This document shows positions 23,785-31,653 of a DNA stretch of 46,617 nt, piece after piece. Below the pieces are notes generated by a model. That model worked only from the letters and a program-made list of their open reading frames with translations, was not told the DNA's origin and did no database searches. Where the stretch lies: contig CABUKD010000013.1 in assembly GCA_902492105.1 (NCBI GenBank), positions 1 to 46,617 of the forward strand. Direction: 5' to 3'. Position numbers and translations under genes: made by a program. Numbering within the stretch: position 1 is the stretch's first letter; each line of letters begins with the position of its first letter. The stretch comes from an uncultured Clostridium sp. GTDB lineage: Bacteria; Bacillota; Clostridia; TANB77; CAG-508.

Positions 23785-25117
23785 TTTAACCTTAAAAATA
23801 TTTTTAATGATGACTTTAGTTTTGATAATTGTAGGAGTTGTTATATATGCTATTGTAATGAATGTAATGCCTAATAACTATAAAAATGTAACACTTTCTA
23901 ATTACACAGAAGAAATAAAAAATTTAGTAGAAGATTTAGAAAAAGGAACAATAGAAGAAGCAACAAATAAAATATATGATTTTTGTTTAACATATAGTGC
24001 AAATGCTCAATTAACTGGAAATGATGTTACCTATAAATTTGGAGAAATACCAGAACAGGATACTAGCATACAAACAATATCAAGTGAAGTTACTTTTACA
24101 GATTCAAATGTAAGTTATATATTATCATTGTCAGTTTCAGAGCATACAGTAAATCAAATAGTGATGGTATTCTTAAAAATTACACCAGTAATACTTTTAA
24201 TAATATTTATTATATCCATAATTGCAGCACAGATTATCTCAAAAGTAATTACAACACCAGTTATAAAAATAAGCAATATTTCTAAAAAATTATCAAAATT
24301 AGATATGACTTGGAGATGTAACACTACAAGAACAGATGAAATAGGAGTTTTAGCAAATAATTTAGACACAATGGCAGAAAGATTAAATGTAACATTAAAT
24401 GAACTTACTATTGCGAATAAACAATTACAAAAAGATATTGAGCAAGAAAAAGAAAGAGAAAAAGTACAAACGCAATTTTTTAGAGCAGTATCACATGAAC
24501 TAAAAACACCATTAACAATAATAAAAGGTGAATTAGAGGGAATGATTTACGAGGTAGGAGAATACAAAGACAAAGAAAAATATTTAAAACATTGTTTGAA
24601 AGTTGCAAATGACATGGAAAGTTTAATCAAGGAAATTTTATCAGTTGCAATGATTAAAGAGGAGAATTTTAAATTAAATGAAAAAGAATTTAATATAGCA
24701 AATACAATCAAAAATGTATTAAAGAAATATCAAGGAATAGCAGAAGATAAGGAAATAGAGATAATAACAAATATTCAAAAAGAATATAACTTTACAGGAG
24801 ATGAAAGGTTACTTGAAAATGCAATTTCAAATATTATTTCTAATGGAGTAATGTATTCTCCTAAAAAAGAAAAGGTATTTATAGATTTTAAAAACAATAC
24901 AATAAGAATAGAAAATAAAGGAATACATATAGAAAATAAAGATTTAGAACAATTATTTAACCCATTTTTTAGAGTAGATAAATCAAGAAATAAAAATACA
25001 GGTGGAAGTGGATTAGGGTTATATATTGTAAAAACAATTTTTGATTATCATAATATTTCATACAAAATAGAAAATTCACAAAATGGAATATTATTTACAA
25101 TTAAATTACCAAAATAA
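23762..25117 (+). CDS. Sensor histidine kinase with extracellular domain (third system)
   Basis: This 451-residue kinase has two membrane helices (about 12-33 and 138-160) around an extracellular sensor of about 100 residues, so unlike the two BceS-like kinases it can sense directly. A HAMP linker (about 160-215) leads to the phospho-acceptor H245 in AVSHELKTPLT. Then come NAISNIISNGVMYS (N box) and GGSGLGLYIVK (G2). It starts with TTG inside the regulator gene; GAGGGG lies some 12 nt upstream. The ligand is unknown. Confidence 0.9.
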   Translation: MIKKIKSSLTLKIFLMMTLVLIIVGVVIYAIVMNVMPNNYKNVTLSNYTEEIKNLVEDLEKGTIEEATNKIYDFCLTYSANAQLTGNDVTYKFGEIPEQDTSIQTISSEVTFTDSNVSYILSLSVSEHTVNQIVMVFLKITPVILLIIFIISIIAAQIISKVITTPVIKISNISKKLSKLDMTWRCNTTRTDEIGVLANNLDTMAERLNVTLNELTIANKQLQKDIEQEKEREKVQTQFFRAVSHELKTPLTIIKGELEGMIYEVGEYKDKEKYLKHCLKVANDMESLIKEILSVAMIKEENFKLNEKEFNIANTIKNVLKKYQGIAEDKEIEIITNIQKEYNFTGDERLLENAISNIISNGVMYSPKKEKVFIDFKNNTIRIENKGIHIENKDLEQLFNPFFRVDKSRNKNTGGSGLGLYIVKTIFDYHNISYKIENSQNGILFTIKLPK

Positions 25118-25126
25118 TCATATTTT

Positions 25127-25158
25127 AAATAGGTAGAGTAACATCTATCTATTTTTTT
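25127..25158 (+). terminator. Terminator after third kinase
   Basis: The stem AAATAGGTAGA / TCTATCTATTT (one G-T pair) runs into seven T. Confidence 0.85.
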
Positions 25159-25170
25159 GTTCTATATAAA

Positions 25171-25199
25171 AACTACATTTTAACTCCACCTAAACTCCA
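25171..25199 (+). promoter_or_regulatory. Triple direct-repeat operator before FtsX-type operon
   Basis: AACTACA (25171-25177), AACTCCA (25182-25188) and AACTCCA (25193-25199) have an exact 11-bp period. They match the repeats at 23056-23073 in front of the regulator gene. Confidence 0.7.
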
Positions 25200-25236
25200 T
25201 TTTTTAGTTGTAAAAAATAGAGCGAAGGAGGAAAGA

Positions 25237-26556
25237 ATGATGAATTTATTAAAAAGAAGTTTTTTATACTTATTTAGAAAATGGAAAGTAAGTATTTTAC
25301 TATTACTTATTTTATTTATGGTTGTAACACTAACATTATCAGGGATAGCAGTATTAAATGCTGAAGAACAAAAAACAGAGGAATTTAAAGAAGCAACAGG
25401 AACAAGTTTTAGTGTGGAAAGAAATTATGGTTCTGGAGGAATGGGAACAGATGATAAAGGTAATACCTATTTAAAATCAGATGCAATAACTGAAGATATG
25501 ATAAAAGAAATAGGAAGTATAGACGGAATAATGGGATATAATGCAACAGTTGAATCAATTTCTTGTGTTCTAAAAGACGGAAAATATATACCACATTCAA
25601 AGGATGACCTTGTAGGTTGGGATGAGGTAGATTCTCACACAATGAGCATTACTAATATTAATACAAAATATAGTAATTATTTTATTTCAAATATATTTGA
25701 ATTAGTAGAAGGAGAACATATAACACCAGACACAAAAAATTCAATTATTGTAAGTGAGGCTTATGCTAAAAAGAACAATTTAAAAATAGGAGATACATTA
25801 ACAGTTGTAAATGATCCACAAAATGACGATCCATTTGTAGATGTTGAAATTATTGGAATATTTAGAGTGGTAACAGATGCAGTAGATGATAGTGATGGCA
25901 AGAAAATTTATGATTTAGCAGCATACTTTGAATACAATGACTATGTATTTTTAAGTAATGATTTATCAAATAAACTATATGTAAATTATGATGATGCAGG
26001 AAATGGTGTATATGATGTTGTTGACTTTTATGTATCAAACCCAGAAAATTTAGACAGCATTATTCAAAAGGTAAAAAGTATCAAAGATATAAATTGGAAA
26101 AACTTTAATATTTATACAGATGATGAAGTATATCAAAATACAGAAGAATCAGTAGATAATTCAAGTACATTGATTATTAGTTTAATTGTTATAGCAATAA
26201 TTGTAAGTATTAGTGTAATAAGCATAATTGTTTTTATGAGTATAAAAGGAAGAAGAAGAGAAATTGGAATATTACTTTCTATTGGTAAATCAAAAGCAAC
26301 AATAATGATTCAATTCATTATAGAAATGCTAATAATTGCAGGTATTTCATTTACAGGCTCATACTTTTTTAGCAAACTAATTGCAGGAAGTTTAGGAAAT
26401 GCTATGGGAAAAGTAGCAGAAAGTGTGATTATTCAAAATAATCAATTTGCTCTAATTACTGGAATAGGAATTATTATATTACTTGCAATAGTTATTATCT
26501 CTTGTATTCCTATAATGAATAAAAAACCAAGACAAATCCTATCTCAAATGAATTGA
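25237..26556 (+). CDS. FtsX/MacB-type ABC permease subunit 1
   Basis: This 439-residue protein has one N-terminal helix (about 17-40), an extracellular MacB_PCD-like domain (about 45-310) and three C-terminal helices (about 312-430) with the coupling motif GRRREIGILLSIGKSK. Two adjacent ATG codons (25237 and 25240) follow GGAGG; the second has the better spacing. With the second permease and the ATPase downstream it forms a two-permease plus one-ATPase exporter, a layout common for antimicrobial peptide resistance in Clostridia. Confidence 0.88.
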   Translation: MMNLLKRSFLYLFRKWKVSILLLLILFMVVTLTLSGIAVLNAEEQKTEEFKEATGTSFSVERNYGSGGMGTDDKGNTYLKSDAITEDMIKEIGSIDGIMGYNATVESISCVLKDGKYIPHSKDDLVGWDEVDSHTMSITNINTKYSNYFISNIFELVEGEHITPDTKNSIIVSEAYAKKNNLKIGDTLTVVNDPQNDDPFVDVEIIGIFRVVTDAVDDSDGKKIYDLAAYFEYNDYVFLSNDLSNKLYVNYDDAGNGVYDVVDFYVSNPENLDSIIQKVKSIKDINWKNFNIYTDDEVYQNTEESVDNSSTLIISLIVIAIIVSISVISIIVFMSIKGRRREIGILLSIGKSKATIMIQFIIEMLIIAGISFTGSYFFSKLIAGSLGNAMGKVAESVIIQNNQFALITGIGIIILLAIVIISCIPIMNKKPRQILSQMN

Positions 26557-26567
26557 GGTGATTGATA

Positions 26568-27818
26568 GTGAATTTTGTAAAAAGAGCATATTTATATACC
26601 ACAAGAAAAAAAGTAAGAACTATATTATTATTTTCTATTATTCTTGTAATGGCAACTTTGCTTATAGTATGTTTTTCAATTAACTCATCATCTAATATGG
26701 CAGATGCAAATGTTAGAAAGGCTTTAAAATGTGGTTTTACTGTAAATGCAAAAACATTAGAAAATGGGTTAGATGAAAGTAGTGTAAATCAAATATTAAA
26801 TATTGATGGTATTACAGATAGTTATAATTTAAGAAGTTACACAGTTTCAGAGTATAGAGATATAAACAGTAATAAGCTAAAAACAAGAGATGATATAGGA
26901 CTAAAAGTTTATGAAAATGCTGGTAGAGTGGTAGGAGATAGATATTCAGAAAAAGATAGTTATTTTACAGATGAGGGTTTTAAATTAACTAATGGAGAAC
27001 ATATCACACCAGATAAAAAACAAGTAGCATTGGTACATGAAGATTTTGCAAATAGTAATAATTTAAGTATAGGAGATTATATTGTTTTAAAAAATATTGA
27101 GGGAAACAGTATTGAAATAAAAGTACAAATAATAGGTATATTTACAAGTACAAAGAAAAGTGATTCAGAAGAATACATGGATACAACGAACTTATTTGAA
27201 AACATTATTTTTACAGACTTAAATACAAGTTCAAAACTTATTTATGAAATAGATAGTAATAATAGTCAATATGGAGATTTTGAAGTAGATGATCCAGAAG
27301 AATTAGACAATCTAATTTCAGAAATGAAGAAAATAGAAAATGTAAATTGGGATAATTGTAAGATTACAAAAAATGATAGTAGCTTTAAAAATACAAAGGA
27401 AGCACTAGCAGGAATACAAAAAATTGTATCAACAGCAATTATAGTAATATTTATAATTAGCATAATTTTGATAGTTTTAATATTAAATCTTTGGACTAAA
27501 CATAGAATAAACGAAATAGCAATATTGCTTTCTGTTGGAATTAGTAAAAAAGATATTATATTGCAACAAATAATAGAAATTCTTATGGTATCTGTACCAG
27601 CATTTATACTATCTTATTTTACAAGTTCTATTGCAACACAAATAGTTGGTAGCAAATTGATTAGTAGTATTACAAATAGTATAGAAATAAAAGTAAATAT
27701 ATTTGACTGGTTATTAGTAAGTGGAATTGGACTGTTAATTATATTAGTATCAACAATAATATCAATTTATCAAATTACTAAAATAAAACCAAGAGATATT
27801 TTTAGTAGAATAGATTAA
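26568..27818 (+). CDS. FtsX/MacB-type ABC permease subunit 2
   Basis: This 416-residue paralogue of subunit 1 starts MNFVKRAYLYTTRK against MNLLKRSFLYLFRK. It has one N-terminal helix, an extracellular domain (about 45-285) and three C-terminal helices with HRINEIAILLSVGISK. GTG 26568 is preferred because GAGG lies 9 nt upstream and the protein then aligns with subunit 1; an in-frame TTG at 26562 is also possible. The two permeases likely form a heterodimer. Confidence 0.87.
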   Translation: MNFVKRAYLYTTRKKVRTILLFSIILVMATLLIVCFSINSSSNMADANVRKALKCGFTVNAKTLENGLDESSVNQILNIDGITDSYNLRSYTVSEYRDINSNKLKTRDDIGLKVYENAGRVVGDRYSEKDSYFTDEGFKLTNGEHITPDKKQVALVHEDFANSNNLSIGDYIVLKNIEGNSIEIKVQIIGIFTSTKKSDSEEYMDTTNLFENIIFTDLNTSSKLIYEIDSNNSQYGDFEVDDPEELDNLISEMKKIENVNWDNCKITKNDSSFKNTKEALAGIQKIVSTAIIVIFIISIILIVLILNLWTKHRINEIAILLSVGISKKDIILQQIIEILMVSVPAFILSYFTSSIATQIVGSKLISSITNSIEIKVNIFDWLLVSGIGLLIILVSTIISIYQITKIKPRDIFSRID

Positions 27819-27830
27819 GGAGGAATGAAA

Positions 27831-28469
27831 ATGTCTATATTAGAAATTAAGAATTTAAAATATGCGTATTCAAGAGATAGTATAGTTTTTAAAAATATAA
27901 ATGTAAATTTAGAAGAAGGTAAAATATACTCAATTTTAGGACATTCTGGAAGTGGAAAAACAACATTTTTATCACTATTAGGTGGGCTTGATACACCAAC
28001 AGAGGGAGAAATATTATTCAAAGGAGAAAATATAGAAAATTATGGATTGGCAAAGCATAGAAAAGATAATGTATCATTTATTTTTCAAAGCTACAATTTA
28101 ATTGATTATTTAACACCAATGGAAAATGTGTCAATAGCTTCCAAGTTACCACCAAAACCTATTTTAGAAAAGGTAGGTCTTACAGAAAAAGAAATGAAAA
28201 GAAATGTTTTAAAATTATCTGGTGGGCAACAACAGAGAGTTGCAATAGCAAGAGCATTAGCTTCAGAAGCACCAGTATTACTTGCAGATGAGCCAACAGG
28301 AAATCTGGACGAGGAAACAGCTGGAAGTATAATGAAGATATTAAAGGACTGTTCGCATAAAATGAATAAGTGTGTTGTTATTGTAACTCACTCAAAAGAT
28401 TTAGCAAAACAGACGGATGTAATTCTTAGATTAAGAAGGGGAGAATTAGAAGTAGAAAATAGGAAATAA
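27831..28469 (+). CDS. MacB/LolD-type ABC ATPase for the FtsX pair
   Basis: This 212-residue ATPase has Walker A GHSGSGKT, a Q-loop in FIFQSYNLIDYL, the signature LSGGQQQRVAIARAL, Walker B VLLADEPTGNLDEE and the H-loop VTHS. ATG 27831 has AAGGAGG 7 nt upstream; an in-frame ATG at 27825 is too near it. It is the last gene of the operon from 25237 and is followed by a terminator. Confidence 0.92.
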   Translation: MSILEIKNLKYAYSRDSIVFKNINVNLEEGKIYSILGHSGSGKTTFLSLLGGLDTPTEGEILFKGENIENYGLAKHRKDNVSFIFQSYNLIDYLTPMENVSIASKLPPKPILEKVGLTEKEMKRNVLKLSGGQQQRVAIARALASEAPVLLADEPTGNLDEETAGSIMKILKDCSHKMNKCVVIVTHSKDLAKQTDVILRLRRGELEVENRK

Positions 28470-28478
28470 ATTGGTATA

Positions 28479-28505
28479 GAGAACTGCAATAAAGTAGTTC
28501 TCTTT
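28479..28505 (+). terminator. Terminator after FtsX-type operon
   Basis: The stem GAGAACT / AGTTCTC is followed by TTTGAATTTT. Confidence 0.78.
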
Positions 28506-28510
28506 GAATT

Positions 28511-28539
28511 TTGAAAAATTTTAAGTGAATTTGTATAAA
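28511..28539 (+). promoter_or_regulatory. Promoter of EcsAB-like operon
   Basis: TTGAAA (28511-28516) and TATAAA (28534-28539) are separated by 17 bp, upstream of the ATPase start at 28624. Confidence 0.6.
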
Positions 28540-28623
28540 ATATACAGTCAAATAGTAGAAAAATTTTTGAATATATGGTATTCTATTGCAGGAGTAATTA
28601 ATGTAGAAATAAGGGAGAATGTT

Positions 28624-29325
28624 ATGAAATTAGTTGTAAAAAATTTAAAAAAGAATTTTGAAAAAAAAGAAGTATTAAAAGATATTAATTTTGAATTTGA
28701 AAAAGGAAACATATATGGACTATTAGGAAGAAATGGAGCAGGTAAAACAACATTCTTTAATTGTCTAAATGAAGATTTAGATATAGATGTTGGAGAATTT
28801 TATATCGAAGATAACAATGTTAAAAGAAAAATGGAAGCAGAAGATGTAGGATATGTTTTATCTACACCAAATGTACCAGAATTTTTAACAGCAAGAGAGT
28901 TTTTAAAATTCTTTATTGATATTAATAAAAAAAGAATAAAAAATGAAAAAACAATAGATGAATATTTTGATTTTATGAAAATCGAAGAAGAAGATAGAGA
29001 TAGATTATTAAAAGATTATTCACACGGTATGAAAAATAAAATGCAAATGCTAGTAAATATAATTGCAAATCCAAATGTTTTATTGTTAGATGAACCGTTA
29101 ACATCTTTTGATGTAGTAGTTGCAGAAGAAATGAAACAAATGTTAAGAGAAATAAAGAAAGATCATATTATTATTTTCTCTACTCATATAATGGAACTTG
29201 CGTTAGATTTATGTGATGAAATCGTTATCTTGAACAAAGGCATTTTAGAAGAAATAGATAAAGACAATATAGATAATGAACATCTTAAAAATAAAATATT
29301 AGAAGCGTTAAAGGAGGAAAACTAA
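28624..29325 (+). CDS. ABC transporter ATPase, EcsA/BcrA-like
   Basis: This 233-residue ATPase has Walker A GRNGAGKTT, a signature DYSHGMKNKMQMLVNI and Walker B VLLLDEPLTSFD with the H-loop STHIMELA. The signature is SHGMK rather than SGGQ, as in many ABC-2 type drug and EcsA proteins. ATG 28624 has GGGAG upstream. A longer in-frame start at 28525 would lie inside the promoter and has no ribosome site. It is followed 1 nt later by a large membrane protein. Confidence 0.88.
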   Translation: MKLVVKNLKKNFEKKEVLKDINFEFEKGNIYGLLGRNGAGKTTFFNCLNEDLDIDVGEFYIEDNNVKRKMEAEDVGYVLSTPNVPEFLTAREFLKFFIDINKKRIKNEKTIDEYFDFMKIEEEDRDRLLKDYSHGMKNKMQMLVNIIANPNVLLLDEPLTSFDVVVAEEMKQMLREIKKDHIIIFSTHIMELALDLCDEIVILNKGILEEIDKDNIDNEHLKNKILEALKEEN

Positions 29326-29326
29326 A

Positions 29327-30904
29327 ATGCTAAAAACATTTATAACTTCCTTTAAATTGCAGAACACTTATAGAACAAATAGTATTATTTATTCTATAAA
29401 ACAATTACCATTAATAAAAAGAATACTACCAAATAGTTTATACAAAAATAAAGGAGTAAAAATATTTGCAGGGATTATTAGTATTCTTTGGGAAATAATA
29501 AATATTTTTATTGGTAAAATTATATATATTGCAGCAATGATATTTGGACCATTATCTTTGTATAATGGAAATGGAGCAGATATATTTATACATTTATTCG
29601 TATTTTTAACACTTGCTGGAGGGGTGTTAAATACATATATGCTTAATCCTACGAAAGATAAGTATTACGCAATAATTCTAATGAATATAAATGCTAGAGA
29701 ATACGGATTATCCAATTATTATTACCAATTAATTAAATTGATTGTTGGATTTTTACCATTTACAATTCTTTTTGGTATGATAGCAGGAGTTCCACTATGG
29801 ATTCAAATAGCATTACCTTTTTTTGCACTAGCAATAAAACTAATTGTAATGAATTATTGTATATATGATTTTAAGAAAACAAATAAGGTATCAAATGAAA
29901 ATTTACCAACAAAATTTGTTTGGGGATTTGTAGCAGTATGTTTATTGCTATCTTATGGATTACCAGCAATAAATATTGTAATAAATCAAAATATTTTCTT
30001 GTGTGTATTTGCTATTGCAATAATATTAGGAATTGTAAGTTTAGTAAAAATACATAATTTCAAAGATTATAGAAGAATGTATAAACAAGTATTAACAGAA
30101 TCTAATGTATATGTGCAAGAAAAAGCAACTGGAACACAAGCAATGAAAGATACAAGTTTAAAACAGATAGAATTAGATAAGAGTTATACAAGTAATAAAT
30201 CTGGATTTGCATATTTTCACGATTTGTTTGTAAAAAGACATAGAAAGATACTAACAACAGCAGTTAAGAAACAATCAGTAGTTATATTGCTTATTATAAT
30301 AGCAATGATTATTGGTATTCAAATGAATAATGATTTTAAAGTAAGAACAAATAAAATATTGATGGTATATCTACCATACTTTGTATTCGTAATGTATTGT
30401 ATAAATAGAAGTTCTAGTGTTACACAGGCAATGTTTATGAATTGCGATCATAGTATGCTAACATATAGAATTTATAGGACACCAAAGGTTATTTTAGGAA
30501 TATTTAAAGAAAGACTAAAAACATTAATAACAATAAACCTTTTACCAGCAGTATTAATGGGAGGAGGATTAGCATTATTATTGTATTTGTCTGGAGGAAC
30601 AGATAATCCAATAAATTATGCAATCCAATTTGTATCAATTATAGCAATGAGTATATTCTTTTCAGTTCATTATTTGGTAATGTATTATTTATTACAACCT
30701 TATAATGTAAATACTGAAATGAAAAGTAGTACATATAAAGTAGTACAAGGTTTAACTTATATTGTTTGTTGGTATATGATACAAATTCAAATGCCTATAT
30801 TTACTTTTGGTATAGCAACAATAGTATTCTGTATAGCATATTGTTTGATTTCACTATTTCTTGCATATAAATATGCACCAAAAACATTTAAGTTAAGAGT
30901 ATAA
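29327..30904 (+). CDS. Large ABC-2/EcsB-like membrane subunit
   Basis: This 525-residue integral membrane protein has about ten to twelve hydrophobic segments and a central basic cytoplasmic stretch (about 240-310). GGAGG lies in the end of the ATPase gene. Position and topology suggest the permease for the preceding ATPase, but sequence motifs are few, so the family call is tentative. The substrate is unknown. Confidence 0.7.
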   Translation: MLKTFITSFKLQNTYRTNSIIYSIKQLPLIKRILPNSLYKNKGVKIFAGIISILWEIINIFIGKIIYIAAMIFGPLSLYNGNGADIFIHLFVFLTLAGGVLNTYMLNPTKDKYYAIILMNINAREYGLSNYYYQLIKLIVGFLPFTILFGMIAGVPLWIQIALPFFALAIKLIVMNYCIYDFKKTNKVSNENLPTKFVWGFVAVCLLLSYGLPAINIVINQNIFLCVFAIAIILGIVSLVKIHNFKDYRRMYKQVLTESNVYVQEKATGTQAMKDTSLKQIELDKSYTSNKSGFAYFHDLFVKRHRKILTTAVKKQSVVILLIIIAMIIGIQMNNDFKVRTNKILMVYLPYFVFVMYCINRSSSVTQAMFMNCDHSMLTYRIYRTPKVILGIFKERLKTLITINLLPAVLMGGGLALLLYLSGGTDNPINYAIQFVSIIAMSIFFSVHYLVMYYLLQPYNVNTEMKSSTYKVVQGLTYIVCWYMIQIQMPIFTFGIATIVFCIAYCLISLFLAYKYAPKTFKLRV

Positions 30905-30913
30905 GATATTTAG

Positions 30914-30947
30914 TGAGAGCGATTTATTGATAATTACTCTTTTTTAT
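30914..30947 (+). terminator. Probable terminator after EcsAB-like operon
   Basis: The imperfect stem AGAGCGATT / AATTACTCT is followed by six T. It also lies near the start of the metallohydrolase unit. Confidence 0.55.
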
Positions 30948-31004
30948 GATATGATTGCAATATCCTTATTAAAGAATTATAAAATATTGAAGGGAGAACC
31001 TAAA

Positions 31005-31637
31005 TTGTTAGAAAATATAGAAGTTTTATGCCATAGTAGCATTAAATTGAATAAAGGACCAATTATCTATTTTGACCCATTTAAAATAAATGAAAATTAT
31101 CATGATGCAGATATTATATTTATCACACATGACCACTATGACCATTATTCAGAAGAAGGTATAGACAAGGTAGAAAAAATAGGTACAATGATTGTAGCAC
31201 CAGAAGATTTGTTAGTAAAATTATTAAAAAAAGGCTTTAAAAAAGAAAATATTATTACAGTTAAACCAAATGAAAGCTATATAGTCAAAGATATTAAATT
31301 TACAACAATCCCTGCTTATAATACCAATAAGCAATTTCATCCAAAAGCAAATGGATGGGTAGGGTATATCGTTAATTTAGAAGGAAACACCTATTATATT
31401 GCAGGAGATACAGACATAACAAAAGAAAATCAAAAAGTAAAATGTGATGTAGCATTTGTGCCAATTGGTGGAACTTATACCATGGACTATAAAGAAGCAA
31501 CTGAGTTAATTAATCAAATTCAACCTAAAGTGGCTGTGCCTATTCATTATGGAAGTATAGTAGGGACGAAAGAAGATGCAATACAATTTTCTAAACTAGT
31601 ACATCCAGAAATAAAGGTTGAAATTTTAATGAAATAA
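31005..31637 (+). CDS. MBL-fold metallohydrolase, UlaG-like
   Basis: This 210-residue metallo-beta-lactamase-fold protein has the zinc motif FITHDHYDHYS, then GDTD and a late PIHYGSIVG histidine. TTG 31005 has AGGGAG 8 nt upstream; an in-frame upstream start at 30927 would overlap the terminator and adds no homologous sequence. The substrate is unknown; this branch includes L-ascorbate-6-phosphate lactonase and many uncharacterised hydrolases. It precedes the P-type ATPase by 16 nt and is probably co-transcribed. Confidence 0.85.
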   Translation: MLENIEVLCHSSIKLNKGPIIYFDPFKINENYHDADIIFITHDHYDHYSEEGIDKVEKIGTMIVAPEDLLVKLLKKGFKKENIITVKPNESYIVKDIKFTTIPAYNTNKQFHPKANGWVGYIVNLEGNTYYIAGDTDITKENQKVKCDVAFVPIGGTYTMDYKEATELINQIQPKVAVPIHYGSIVGTKEDAIQFSKLVHPEIKVEILMK

Positions 31638-31653
31638 AGAAAGGAAAGAAACA

